NCBI GenBank assembly: GCA_035559535.1
Contig: DATMBG010000058.1
Location: 248,001-312,000 of the forward strand
Direction: 5' to 3'
Length of the DNA: 64,000 nt
From: Candidatus Limnocylindrales bacterium
GTDB taxonomy: Bacteria > Moduliflexota > Moduliflexia > Moduliflexales > JAUQPW01
Below, piece after piece: positions 16,674-25,328 of this stretch; position 1 is the stretch's first letter, and each line of letters begins with the position of its first letter. A program made the position numbers and the translations under genes. Below the pieces are notes generated by a model, which saw nothing but the letters and a program-made list of their open reading frames with translations, had not been told where the DNA came from and searched no databases.

Positions 16674-17942
16674 ATGGGGTTTGATTTTAGCTCAAGGGAA
16701 TTCTGGAATGAATCGGCTTTGGAAAAAGAAATTCGCCGGGTATTCGATATCTGCCATGGCTGCCGGCGTTGTTATAATCTTTGCCCATCTTTTTCCGATC
16801 TCTTTAATCGCATCGATGAGGAACGGGTGGATGGAGATGTAGATAAATTGGATAAGGAGGATTTCAAACAAGTTACAGACCTTTGCTACCAGTGTAAACT
16901 CTGCTACAACCACTGCCCCTATACGCCCCCACATCGATGGGATATCGATTTTCCCAGACTTATGCTCCGGTCTAAAGCCGTTCATGGAAGGTATCAGGGA
17001 ATTACCTTCCAGGATAAAATTCTAGGGAGAACCGATCTGATAGGTCGAATAGGAAGTACCTTTGCTCCGGTGGTTAACTGGGTCAACCGAAATAAGATTC
17101 TGCGACGCCTCATGGAGAGATTTCTCGGTATTGCAGCAGAAAGAAATCTCCCCCCTTATCATCGAGATACCTTTGTGGCGTGGTTCCAGGATCGACCTGT
17201 TCGTTTGCGGCAACCCGGCGTTGGTACAAAGGGTAAGATCGCTTTATTTTACACCTGCCCGGTTAATTACAATTACCCGGAGGTCGGAAGAGCCAGTGTG
17301 GAAGTTTTGGAAAAAAATGGGGTTGCAGTTAGCTGCCCGGAACAGAAGTGCTGTGGCATGCCTTATTTAGATGGGGGAGATATCGATTCGGCCCTTCAGA
17401 ATGCAAGATTTAATGTCAATTCCCTCCATCAAGCAGTTCGAGATGGCTATATCATCCTTTCTCCAGGACCTACCTGTACCTATATGCTTAAACAGGAGTA
17501 TCCTGTTTTAGTTGGAACCCCAGAAGCCAGGGAGGTTGCCCAAAACACCTATGATATTTGTGAATATCTGATGAAATTGAAAGAGCAGGGGAAGTTAAAT
17601 ACCCGCTTTACCCAGGCTGTCGGAAAAATAGCCTACCATCTCCCCTGTCATCTAAAAGCTCAAAATATCGGATTTAAGTCCAGAGATCTGATGAAGTTGA
17701 TTCCGGGAACAACCGTTGAGCTGCTGGATCATTGTTCTGCTGTGGATGGAACCTGGGGATTAAAGAAGGAATATTTTAAACTTTCTCTCAAAGTAGCTAA
17801 TCCTCTTTTAAAAGGCATCCAACAACTCCAACCCGATGCCGTAGTTACCGACTGCCCTCTGGCAGGGCTTCAAATTCAATACGGAACCGGCATTAAACCA
17901 CTTCATCCGATTGAAGTATTGAAGAAGGCGTATGGAATTTAA
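16674..17942 (+). CDS. Fe-S oxidoreductase with two 4Fe-4S clusters and CCG domains (GlpC/HdrD-like)
   Basis: 422-residue electron-transfer protein. Two ferredoxin-type clusters near the N-terminus: CHGCRRCYNLCP (about residue 27) and CYQCKLCYNHCP (about residue 73). The C-terminal half carries cysteine-rich CCG-type domains: CPEQKCCGMPYLDGGD and LPCHLKAQ with LLDHCSAVDGTWG, as in GlpC and heterodisulfide reductase subunit D. It is not a true glycerol-3-phosphate dehydrogenase subunit by context, as no glpA/B lies nearby. Families like this commonly sit between rubrerythrin and DUF3501, as here, and may deliver electrons to the rubrerythrin. Confidence 0.88.
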   Translation: MGFDFSSREFWNESALEKEIRRVFDICHGCRRCYNLCPSFSDLFNRIDEERVDGDVDKLDKEDFKQVTDLCYQCKLCYNHCPYTPPHRWDIDFPRLMLRSKAVHGRYQGITFQDKILGRTDLIGRIGSTFAPVVNWVNRNKILRRLMERFLGIAAERNLPPYHRDTFVAWFQDRPVRLRQPGVGTKGKIALFYTCPVNYNYPEVGRASVEVLEKNGVAVSCPEQKCCGMPYLDGGDIDSALQNARFNVNSLHQAVRDGYIILSPGPTCTYMLKQEYPVLVGTPEAREVAQNTYDICEYLMKLKEQGKLNTRFTQAVGKIAYHLPCHLKAQNIGFKSRDLMKLIPGTTVELLDHCSAVDGTWGLKKEYFKLSLKVANPLLKGIQQLQPDAVVTDCPLAGLQIQYGTGIKPLHPIEVLKKAYGI

Positions 17943-18020
17943 GTCAAAGGTAGGAAGCCGGAGACAAGAGGTAAGGAGTGAGATTTCTTATTTCTTGCTT
18001 CTTGCCACCGGCTTCTTAAG
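17943..18020. repeat. Inverted word array (GAAGCCGG ... CCGGCTTC)
   Basis: AGGAAGCCGGAGACAAGAGG on the left is matched by TTCTTGCTTCTTGCCACCGG with CTTCTTA on the right, forming a long imperfect hairpin in the gap before the DUF3501 gene. Confidence 0.65.
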
Positions 18021-18025
18021 TTTCG

Positions 18026-18619
18026 GTGAAAAAGATAGAGTTCGGAGACATTAAAAACATTCTGGAATACGAAAAAATTCGAGATGCGTTCCGTAATCAT
18101 CTGATAGTACTTAAAAAGAATCGGCGAATTCAGGTGGGGGATCTTATCTCCTTTCTGTTTGAAAACCGGGAAACCGTCCTGTTTCAAATTCAGGAAATGA
18201 TGCGTGCTGAGCGAATCGTAGAAGACGCTAAAATCCAGGAGGAAATCGATGTCTACAATGCCTTGATTCCTGATAAAGGAGAACTCAGTGCGACCATGTT
18301 CATTGAAATAGATGAGAAGAATAAAATTAAAGAAGAGTTGGATCGGATGATGGGGATCGATCAAGAAGGGACTGTCTATTTTAAAATTGGTGAGCAAGAA
18401 AATGTACCTGGATTTTTCGAAGCCGGACACAGCAAAGAGGATAAAATCAGTGCCGTTCATTATGTTCGGTTCCGATTTACTCCGGAGCAAATAGAAAAGT
18501 TTAAAAACGAGCAGGAAGAAGTTTTTCTGGTCATAGATCATCCGAACTACCGGCAAAGGAAAGAGGTTCCCTTGGAAGTTCGAAGAGAGTTGATAAAAGA
18601 TTTACTTGAAGAGGAGTGA
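18026..18619 (+). CDS. DUF3501 family protein
   Basis: 197-residue soluble protein with no assigned activity. It matches the DUF3501 pattern: KIEFGDIKNILEYEKIRDAFR at the start, VGDLISFLFENRETVLFQIQ, EMMRAERI and the C-terminal VFLVIDHPNYRQRKEVPLEV segment. The start is a GTG. In many bacteria it follows a rubrerythrin and a GlpC-like Fe-S protein, so it is probably the third part of a peroxide or redox module. Charged, no membrane helix and no cysteine cluster, which argues for an accessory or regulatory rather than electron-carrying role. Confidence 0.85.
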   Translation: MKKIEFGDIKNILEYEKIRDAFRNHLIVLKKNRRIQVGDLISFLFENRETVLFQIQEMMRAERIVEDAKIQEEIDVYNALIPDKGELSATMFIEIDEKNKIKEELDRMMGIDQEGTVYFKIGEQENVPGFFEAGHSKEDKISAVHYVRFRFTPEQIEKFKNEQEEVFLVIDHPNYRQRKEVPLEVRRELIKDLLEEE

Positions 18620-18649
18620 GCACGTTGGGGAGTGGGCGGTTAGATATTT

Positions 18650-19612
18650 TCATTGCCCACCAACCGCCGGCTCTGACTCACTTTTATTCACAAACCAGGC
18701 AATCGAACGTCTTAATCCTTCCTCTAAGGTGACGGTCGGGGAGAAGCCTAAAATCTGTCGTGCCTGGGAGATATCGGCCAGAGAATGGCGAATGTCCCCA
18801 GGTCGTGAAGATTCATAAACAGGCTGGATATTCTTCCCTAAGAGGGTATTCAAGGTTTTGATTAATTCATTCACAGTAATCCGCTTTCCATAGGCAATAT
18901 TAAAGATCTTACCAGGAGCCTCCGGCGCCTTTATGGCCAGGATATTGGCCTGAACCACGTTCTCTACATAGGTAAAATCCCGGGACTGCTCACCGTCTCC
19001 ATACACTAAAGGGGGTTTGTTGACCAATAGGGCGTTGATAAATCTGGGAATGGCAGCAGCATACTGGGAAGTGGGATCCTGTTTTGGACCAAAGACATTA
19101 AAATACCTTAAACAAACGGTCTCCAATCCATGGATTTTATAGTAAACTTTGCAATAGTATTCACCAGCCAATTTGGTAACGGCGTAGGGAGAAAGTGGAT
19201 TGGGAACGGCATCCTCCCGTTTGGGAAGTAGGGGACTGTCTCCATAGACCGAAGAGGAGGAACTGAAGATAACCCGCTTGACCCTCATTTGTCTGGCTGC
19301 TTCCAATACGTGGAGTGTTCCCTGGATATTAACCTCATTGGAGGTAATGGGATCCTGGATGGATCGAGGAACTGAAGGAAGCGCACCCAAATGAAAAATA
19401 AAATCAACCGCTTCCGCAGCTTTTCGAACCGTTTCAAAATCTCTCAAATCTCCCTCTATAAATTGAATATGGGAAAGGATGGAAGAAATATTCTGCCGTT
19501 TACCGGTCATAAAATTATCTAAAACGCGTACCCGATAATTAATTTTTAAAAGAGCTTCTACCAGGTGGGAGCCTATAAACCCTGCTCCCCCCGTTACCAG
19601 ACAGGTAATCAC
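18650..19612 (-). CDS. NAD-dependent nucleotide-sugar epimerase (GalE / WbpP-like SDR)
   Basis: 320-residue extended short-chain dehydrogenase. The NAD motif TGGAGFIGSHL opens the protein; the catalytic SSSSVYG serine region and YAVTK (Tyr-x3-Lys) follow, with RYFNVFGPKQDPTSQYAAAIP and DGEQSRDFTYV in the substrate domain. These fit UDP-glucose or UDP-GlcNAc 4-epimerases. The start is a GTG with GGAGG eight bases upstream. With the WbpA-type dehydrogenase in the same window, a UDP-N-acetylgalactosaminuronate route is conceivable. The 30-base gap to the convergent DUF3501 gene contains a GGGCGGTT/AACCGCC hairpin. Confidence 0.88.
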   Translation of the reverse strand: MITCLVTGGAGFIGSHLVEALLKINYRVRVLDNFMTGKRQNISSILSHIQFIEGDLRDFETVRKAAEAVDFIFHLGALPSVPRSIQDPITSNEVNIQGTLHVLEAARQMRVKRVIFSSSSSVYGDSPLLPKREDAVPNPLSPYAVTKLAGEYYCKVYYKIHGLETVCLRYFNVFGPKQDPTSQYAAAIPRFINALLVNKPPLVYGDGEQSRDFTYVENVVQANILAIKAPEAPGKIFNIAYGKRITVNELIKTLNTLLGKNIQPVYESSRPGDIRHSLADISQARQILGFSPTVTLEEGLRRSIAWFVNKSESEPAVGGQ

Positions 19613-19625
19613 TGAGAATTCCTCC

Positions 19626-20459
19626 CTATTCTTTCGGATATTTATACTTAATTAGGGTTAATTCATTGCCCCGGTCATTATAGACTACTTCGTCCATGCT
19701 TAACCTCATAAACAAGATCCCACGCCCACTCATTTTAAGAAAATTTTTGGGATCAGTGGGATCCGGTACTTCTTGAACTTTAAATCCTTCTCCTTCATCT
19801 TTTATAACAATTTTAATCTTTTCGGTATCAATATCCACCTGAATTTTAACTTTTTTACTTTCATCCCCTTTATTTCCATGTTTAATCGCATTGGTAACCG
19901 CTTCATCAATGGTTACCGGTATTTTATCCCTTAGTTCCCTTTCATTATATCCCATGAGCCTGGCTTCCTGAATGATGTTATGGGAAATACCCTTAATAAA
20001 CCTGATCTGACTGGGTATCTCCATATAAAGCGTTCGCGTCATAAAAGGAATCAGCTCTTCACTCTCGAAGGATAACTCTTTAAGCCGAGAAGCCCGCCAG
20101 ACTACATCGAGGATTTCTCTGGAGTCGGGAGGTTTTCGGAGGAAGTTAGTTGCCCCAAGATTAAGCGCCCGAATCGCCGTTTCTATGGTAGTTTCACTGG
20201 TAATCACAATAATAATAATATCCCGATTAATCTCTTTGACCTTTTGGAGAAGCTCCAGGCCATCCATTTCCGGCATAACCACATCGGTGATCACGATATT
20301 AAAGGCGTTATTAAGCCGCTGACTTTCTTCTATGGCTTCTAAGGCTTCTTTGCCGTTGGAAGCCGTTTCAATCAAATAGCCCTCCTTTTTAAGCAGATCC
20401 CGCAGGTAAAACCGCATGGTTTTACTATCTTCAACCACAAGTATTCTGGGTGTTGCCAT
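19626..20459 (-). CDS. Response regulator with C-terminal anti-sigma-type HATPase domain
   Basis: 277-residue two-domain regulator. The receiver domain (residues 1-125) has ILVVEDSKTMRF, the phospho-acceptor Asp in NIVITDVVMPEMDG and the conserved Lys in NFLRKPP. The C-terminal half (about 150-277) is a RsbW/SpoIIAB-like ATPase: VTIDEAVTNAIKHGN (N box), KDEGEGFKV (G1) and SGRGILFMRLSMD (G2). Such proteins control anti-sigma or partner-switch pathways by phosphorylation. The ATG at 20459 is preferred over a TTG at 20537. It sits 13 bases upstream of the epimerase gene on the same strand. No anti-anti-sigma gene is visible in the window. Confidence 0.85.
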   Translation of the reverse strand: MATPRILVVEDSKTMRFYLRDLLKKEGYLIETASNGKEALEAIEESQRLNNAFNIVITDVVMPEMDGLELLQKVKEINRDIIIIVITSETTIETAIRALNLGATNFLRKPPDSREILDVVWRASRLKELSFESEELIPFMTRTLYMEIPSQIRFIKGISHNIIQEARLMGYNERELRDKIPVTIDEAVTNAIKHGNKGDESKKVKIQVDIDTEKIKIVIKDEGEGFKVQEVPDPTDPKNFLKMSGRGILFMRLSMDEVVYNDRGNELTLIKYKYPKE

Positions 20460-20662
20460 AGAACCGAGATTATCTCCCTTTCTCCTTTTGGCTAATGGCC
20501 TGAAAAGATGGTTATAAGAATCTTTTACGATCCACAATGAATTCTCCCCAGATTAGTCTAAACTGGTAAATAAAGTCAAGTCTTTTTTGATAGCTTCCTG
20601 TTTCCCGCGAAATTTTGAACTTGACGACTAAGGTAAAAACAGATCTAATTTTTATAGTTAGA

Positions 20663-21979
20663 ATGATCCGGTTAAGGAAAAATAAAAAGGGTCCAGGTTC
20701 ATTTATTCAGCTGACTGAATACATTACCCAGGCCGACGTGTTTCTGACCCGGGAGGAAGCTCTCTTTTTAAAAGAGAACTATAAAGATTATTTATCTATT
20801 TCTCCGTCCTTCCACAAAGAAGGATGCTATGATTTAACTCCCCGACATTATGTGGGCCATCTGGTCTTACCTACCGGACGAACTTTAGTGATAGTTCCCA
20901 AATTTAGCTTATTGAACCTGTTTTATCTCCTGACTTACGCCTATGATCTGGTGGATTTCAGATCGGATTGGGTTGGATACGAGGAATCCTCGGATCTTTT
21001 GGAGGTTTTGGTAAAAATTTTTGTTGAAAGCACCGGGGATCTTATCCGAAAGGGTCTCTATAAAGCCTACCTGGCACAGGAAGAAAATCAAAAATTTATT
21101 CGAGGAAAGATTTTATTTCCGGCTCAGCTCAAAGAAAATCAATGGCGAAAAGATCGAATCTATTGCCAGTATGCAGAAGCTACCCCGGATGTTTTAGAAA
21201 ATCAAATTTTAAAGTTTACCACAGCGCTTTTGTTCCTGCCTGCTTATCACCATACCGATCTTGTTGAAAAGCTTAAGGCCAACTACAAGCATCTGAATGG
21301 AGTTTCTTGGGTTCCTGTTTGGGCGGAGGATGTATCTCGAATTGCTTACAATCGACTCAATCAACATTATAAATCTGTCCTCTCCCTGTGCGAGTTGTTT
21401 TTACAACATATCTCCATCCGGAATTATACAGGGGACATTCCCTTTTTTTCTTTTCTTCTGGATATGAATCGAGTTTTTGAACGGTTTGTTGCCGGAGCGC
21501 TGAGAGAGAAGTTGGCGGATTATCCTTCTTTAAGCTTAAGCTACCAAGAATCCAGATGGTTAGATCGGGGGGCCACGCGGAGTTTCTCACCCGACCTTAT
21601 TCTGTATGAAAAAGATGACCCAATTTTGGTTTTAGATATGAAATATAAGCGTAACAACGACCCTACGCAACGGTCTGGTAATTCTATGGAATTACCCCGG
21701 GACCCTTTCCTCTCTTTTCAAAAAGACCCGGATAGCGAAGATATCTATCAAATTCTTGTTTACTGTCAGAGTTTAGGGGTAAAAACCGGGGTTCTCCTTT
21801 ATCCCGAACCCATAGACCAAGAATTGGAAACCTGGTATGGTGTTACGGTTCAAACTTGGGGCGTAGGCCTTCAAGGGAATCCCCTCGAAGTGGAGGAACA
21901 TATTAAAAATCTTACCAGGAGGATTTTAGAGATTGTTCGCAGGAACAAAAAGGTCATTTCGGGTTCGCAGGTTTTTTGA
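20663..21979 (+). CDS. Solitary McrC-like restriction subunit (PD-(D/E)xK nuclease)
   Basis: 438 residues from the ATG at 20663 (TTG 20615 would add 16). The N-terminal half matches the McrC family (LTEYITQADVFLTREEALFL, YVGHLVLPTGRTLVIVPKFS, FIRGKILFPAQ) and the C-terminal half carries the nuclease core SFSPDLILYEKDDPILVLDM with the lysine motif DMKYK. In McrBC systems McrC is the nuclease driven by the McrB GTPase, which recognises modified cytosine. No McrB gene is adjacent: the upstream gene is a divergent response regulator and the next gene is a permease. A strong terminator follows, so it is a single-gene unit. It may be an orphan relic or act with a distant McrB. Confidence 0.87.
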   Translation: MIRLRKNKKGPGSFIQLTEYITQADVFLTREEALFLKENYKDYLSISPSFHKEGCYDLTPRHYVGHLVLPTGRTLVIVPKFSLLNLFYLLTYAYDLVDFRSDWVGYEESSDLLEVLVKIFVESTGDLIRKGLYKAYLAQEENQKFIRGKILFPAQLKENQWRKDRIYCQYAEATPDVLENQILKFTTALLFLPAYHHTDLVEKLKANYKHLNGVSWVPVWAEDVSRIAYNRLNQHYKSVLSLCELFLQHISIRNYTGDIPFFSFLLDMNRVFERFVAGALREKLADYPSLSLSYQESRWLDRGATRSFSPDLILYEKDDPILVLDMKYKRNNDPTQRSGNSMELPRDPFLSFQKDPDSEDIYQILVYCQSLGVKTGVLLYPEPIDQELETWYGVTVQTWGVGLQGNPLEVEEHIKNLTRRILEIVRRNKKVISGSQVF

Positions 21980-22076
21980 GAAAATTTTTGTTTGCAAGCT
22001 GGACATCCAGGATATAAATTGAGGGGTTGAAATAGGAAATAGAAGATATTTGATTTTAAAAAAGTTAGGACAAAAA

Positions 22077-22123
22077 AGGAGTCTATCTTTATCCCTTTAA
22101 AGAGGATAGACTCCTATTTTTTT
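22077..22123 (+). terminator. Rho-independent terminator after the McrC gene
   Basis: AGGAGTCTATC pairs with GATAGACTCCT across a short loop and is followed by seven T residues (22117-22123). Confidence 0.85.
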
Positions 22124-22140
22124 GAGGTAGCTGGAGATGT

Positions 22141-23865
22141 ATGGTGCTGATTAAACGCCCGAGAAATGTAAGCTCTTCCCGGGCTGCTGCGATGCTGTAT
22201 GGAGACTGGGGAACCAGTAAGGCCTACGTAACAGGAATTGCCTTTGCCCTGGCCGGTTACTCTTCTTTCTATCTTATTCTGGCCATGGCCCTTCTGACTA
22301 CCCTCGTAGGGATTAATTACATCTGGATCTGTAAATACTATCCCGATGGAGGTGGGGTTTATTCTTCGGTTAGAAATCGTTCACGTACTTTAGCAGTTAT
22401 TGGCGCCCTTCTTCTAACGGCGGATTATACCGTAACCGCTTCTCTGAGTAGCCTGGATGCTTTTCATTATTTAGAGTTCCCGCACCCGCATTGGTGGGCT
22501 ATAGGTTCCCTGGCTTTACTTGGGGTTGTGAATATTTTTGGACCACGTCATAGTGGTGGAATGGCCATATTCCTAGCGGTTCCTACTGTTCTGGTAGTTG
22601 CCGTTCTCTTGGGAGCTTCTTTATCCCATTTATCGGAAGTCCAATTAACTCCTTTGAGTGGAGGATTCCTGAATAACTGGCTTAATTTTGTGGGAATTGT
22701 TCTGGCACTCTCGGGAGTGGAAGCCATTGCCAACATGACCGGGGTGATGAAATTAGATCCGGGCAGTACCGAAGACAACCCTTCCGTCCATAAGACAGCC
22801 AGAAATGCTATTCTTCCTGTACTGATAGAGGTCACCGTATTTACCACAGCTTTAGGACTTATTATGCATGCCGTTCCCAATCTATCGGATCACACGGAAG
22901 ACATGATTCGTTTTCTAGGGGAGTATTATATCGGAGAGGGTTTTGCCAATGTGGTCAGTATTGTTTTTGGATTGCTTCTTCTGTCAGCCTGCAATACGGC
23001 TATTGTGGGAATGATCGCTGTTTTCTACATGATGTCTAGAGATGGAGAAATGCCTCAAGCTTTCAGCCGCCTCAATAAATATGGAGTTCCCTGGATTCCT
23101 CTTCTGCTGGCCACTATAATTCCCATTTTAGTTCTTCTCTTTGAAAGTGATTTAACCCACCTGGCGGCTTTATATGCCATTGGCGTTGTGGGAGCCATTA
23201 CCATCAATCTGGGAGCTACCGCCACGAATTTTCAACTCGGGTTGTCTCCCCTGGAACGGGGGGTCATGCTGGGAACTTTTGGTTTGATGGCCTTCATTGA
23301 AGCTACCATTGCCTATGAAAAGCGAAATGCCCTAATTTTTGCGGTAATTATGTTGACCACCGGGCTGGTCATCCGATATGGCGCCAAGACTTACGAGCGA
23401 AAACGGCAGATGGCTGTTTCAGAAAGGATTCCCACACCTACGCCTCATCTGGTTTCTACAAGGCCGGTAACTTCCATCCTGGTAGCGGTTCGAGGCGTTA
23501 CGGATACCTTGCGCTTTGCAATCGAAGAGGCTAAATTGCGTCAGGCTACCTTGTATGTGCTTTTTATCAGGGAAATAGCCATCAGCTTATTGCCCAGTGT
23601 TGCCAAGCTTCCAGAGGATAAAGAAGCCCAGGAAGTTTTCTCAACGGCTAAAGCCCTCAGTAATGGACTCAAAGTCATTCCGGTCTATGCAGTCAGCAAT
23701 TCCCCTGCAGAGGTTATCCTCGATGAAGCCGCTACCCTGGGTGTTGATTACTTAATCCTCGGCAGTTCTACACGGAATGCCTTAGTCAAGCTCCTTAAGG
23801 GAAACGTCATTGAAGAGGTCGCCAGACAACTTCCTGAAGAAATTAAGTTGGTTATTTACGGCTAA
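22141..23865 (+). CDS. APC-family amino acid permease with C-terminal universal-stress (UspA) domain
   Basis: 574-residue inner-membrane transporter. The first about 420 residues form roughly twelve hydrophobic helices with APC features (GTSKAYVTGIAFALAGYSSF, YYPDGGGVYSSVRNR). Residues about 435-574 are a cytoplasmic Usp fold: TSILVAVRGVTDTLRFAIEE, then PAEVILDEAATLGVDYLILG and GSSTRNALVKLLKGNV, a variant of the ATP loop. Fusion of Usp domains to permeases is known and usually serves nucleotide-dependent control of transport. The start codon ATG 22141 follows the McrC terminator by 18 bases, so its promoter must lie in or before the terminator. Substrate unknown. Confidence 0.9.
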   Translation: MVLIKRPRNVSSSRAAAMLYGDWGTSKAYVTGIAFALAGYSSFYLILAMALLTTLVGINYIWICKYYPDGGGVYSSVRNRSRTLAVIGALLLTADYTVTASLSSLDAFHYLEFPHPHWWAIGSLALLGVVNIFGPRHSGGMAIFLAVPTVLVVAVLLGASLSHLSEVQLTPLSGGFLNNWLNFVGIVLALSGVEAIANMTGVMKLDPGSTEDNPSVHKTARNAILPVLIEVTVFTTALGLIMHAVPNLSDHTEDMIRFLGEYYIGEGFANVVSIVFGLLLLSACNTAIVGMIAVFYMMSRDGEMPQAFSRLNKYGVPWIPLLLATIIPILVLLFESDLTHLAALYAIGVVGAITINLGATATNFQLGLSPLERGVMLGTFGLMAFIEATIAYEKRNALIFAVIMLTTGLVIRYGAKTYERKRQMAVSERIPTPTPHLVSTRPVTSILVAVRGVTDTLRFAIEEAKLRQATLYVLFIREIAISLLPSVAKLPEDKEAQEVFSTAKALSNGLKVIPVYAVSNSPAEVILDEAATLGVDYLILGSSTRNALVKLLKGNVIEEVARQLPEEIKLVIYG

Positions 23866-23869
23866 TTGT

Positions 23870-23945
23870 AAATCCTTAAACCCTAGATCCTGAACCTTGA
23901 ACCGAGGACAACGGACAGATGTCCGTGGTTCGTGGTCCAGAGAGG
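23870..23945. repeat. Inverted word array (GGACAACGGACA / TGTCCGTGGTTC)
   Basis: GGACAACGGACAGATGTCCG and TGGTTCGTGGTCC form a compact inverted array ending at the ribosome site of the aminotransferase gene. Related words occur at 30482-30644. Confidence 0.65.
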
Positions 23946-23949
23946 ATAT

Positions 23950-25119
23950 ATGCCTAAGTTTTCTGAGCGAATGAACTTACTGGGAACAGAGTCGGCTTTT
24001 GAGGTTTTGGCCAAAGCAAAAGCTCTGGAGCGCCAGGGCCGGGATATCTTACACTTTGAGATAGGAGAGCCGGATTTTGATACCCCTGAACATATTAAGG
24101 AAGCAGCCATCAAAGCTTTAAGGGAGGGTTATACCCATTACTGCCCGGCTCCTGGAATCCCTATACTTCGAGAGGCCATCGCAGAACATATCTCCAACAC
24201 CCGTAAGATTCCCGTTAGTCCAGAAGAAGTCGTGGTCACCCCTGGAGCAAAGCCGATCATGTTCTATGGCATTATGGCCTGTGTAGATCCGGGGGATGAA
24301 GTTATTTATCCCAATCCCGGATTTCCCATCTATGAATCGGTGATTAACTTCGTAGGCGCCAAACCTATTCCGGTTCCACTCCTGGAAGAGAAGGGATTTA
24401 GCTTTGATATGGAGGTCTTTGAGAAAAGTATTACGCCCAAAACCCGTATGATTATCCTGAACTCTCCCCAAAATCCCACCGGTGGAATTCTTTTGGAATC
24501 GGATTTGAAACGAATTGCAGAAATTGCCAGGGAAAAAAATATCTGGATTTTATCCGATGAAATTTACGATCAGATTTTATATACCGGTCGGTTTGTGAGT
24601 ATTACCAGCCTGGCGGACGTAAAAGACCAGACCATCTTACTAAATGGATTTTCTAAGACCTATGCCATGACAGGGTGGCGACTGGGATACGGGGTCATGC
24701 CGAAAAAGCTGGCAGAGCTTGTGACCCGATTGATTATCAATTGTAATTCCTGTACGGCCACTTTTGCTCAAATGGCGGCTTTTGAAGCCTTGAAGGGTCC
24801 TCAAGACTCGGTTGCCAGGATGGTAGCCGAATTCAAACAAAGGCGGGATCTCATCGTATCCGGGCTGAATCAGATTCCGGGCATAAGCTGTCAGGTTCCC
24901 CAAGGGGCTTTTTATGTATTTCCCAATGTGAAGAGTTTTCAAAAACCTGCCAGTCAACTGGCCGATTATCTTTTAGAGGAAGCCGGTATTGCCGTTTTAT
25001 CCGGTACCGCCTTCGGAAAGTATGGGGAAGGTTATCTACGTTTTTCCTATGCCAATTCCCAGGAGAATATTAAAAAGATGTTAAAACGTTTGGAAGAAGC
25101 CCTGGCTCGTTTCAAATAA
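23950..25119 (+). CDS. PLP-dependent aminotransferase, aspartate aminotransferase type (class I/II)
   Basis: 389-residue fold-type I transaminase. The ATG at 23950 has GAGAGG five bases upstream and is preferred over the GTG at 23932. Visible hallmarks: HFEIGEPDFDTPEHI, TPGAKPIMFYGIMA, the cofactor-stacking NSPQNPTGG, LSDEIYDQILY with the PLP-ring Asp, the Schiff-base lysine in NGFSKTYAMTGWRLGY and the C-terminal RFSYANS arginine that binds the substrate carboxylate. Probably aspartate/2-oxoglutarate or a broad-range aminotransferase; exact amino donor not readable. The gene before is a permease. Confidence 0.93.
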   Translation: MPKFSERMNLLGTESAFEVLAKAKALERQGRDILHFEIGEPDFDTPEHIKEAAIKALREGYTHYCPAPGIPILREAIAEHISNTRKIPVSPEEVVVTPGAKPIMFYGIMACVDPGDEVIYPNPGFPIYESVINFVGAKPIPVPLLEEKGFSFDMEVFEKSITPKTRMIILNSPQNPTGGILLESDLKRIAEIAREKNIWILSDEIYDQILYTGRFVSITSLADVKDQTILLNGFSKTYAMTGWRLGYGVMPKKLAELVTRLIINCNSCTATFAQMAAFEALKGPQDSVARMVAEFKQRRDLIVSGLNQIPGISCQVPQGAFYVFPNVKSFQKPASQLADYLLEEAGIAVLSGTAFGKYGEGYLRFSYANSQENIKKMLKRLEEALARFK

Positions 25120-25184
25120 AAAAGGTTATTTGGTGTTTGGATAGTAAACCTCCGGACGGTATACCTTTGTGGAAAGGTTCATCC

Positions 25185-25312
25185 ACCCAAGGTCCCGAAG
25201 GAATTAAGGAATAAAGGGGCTCAACCCCTCCAGGAGATCCCTGGGATCTTAACCCAAGGTCCCGAAGGGAACGGGGTTTTTTCCTGCTTAAAGGTCCCTC
25301 GTGGCCTCCGGT
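25185..25312. repeat. Word-array with direct and inverted copies (CCCAAGGTCCCGAAGG)
   Basis: The word CCCAAGGTCCCGAAGG occurs twice in direct orientation (about 25187 and 25254), with CAACCCCTCCAGG and GGGATCTTAACCC complements between. It fills most of the gap between the aminotransferase and SDR genes. Confidence 0.6.
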
Positions 25313-25328
25313 GGATCCATTAAAATCT

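Noticed and set aside
16674-17942. True glycerol-3-phosphate dehydrogenase subunit C
   Set aside because: No glpA or glpB gene adjacent and the rubrerythrin-DUF3501 context points to a different electron-transfer role.
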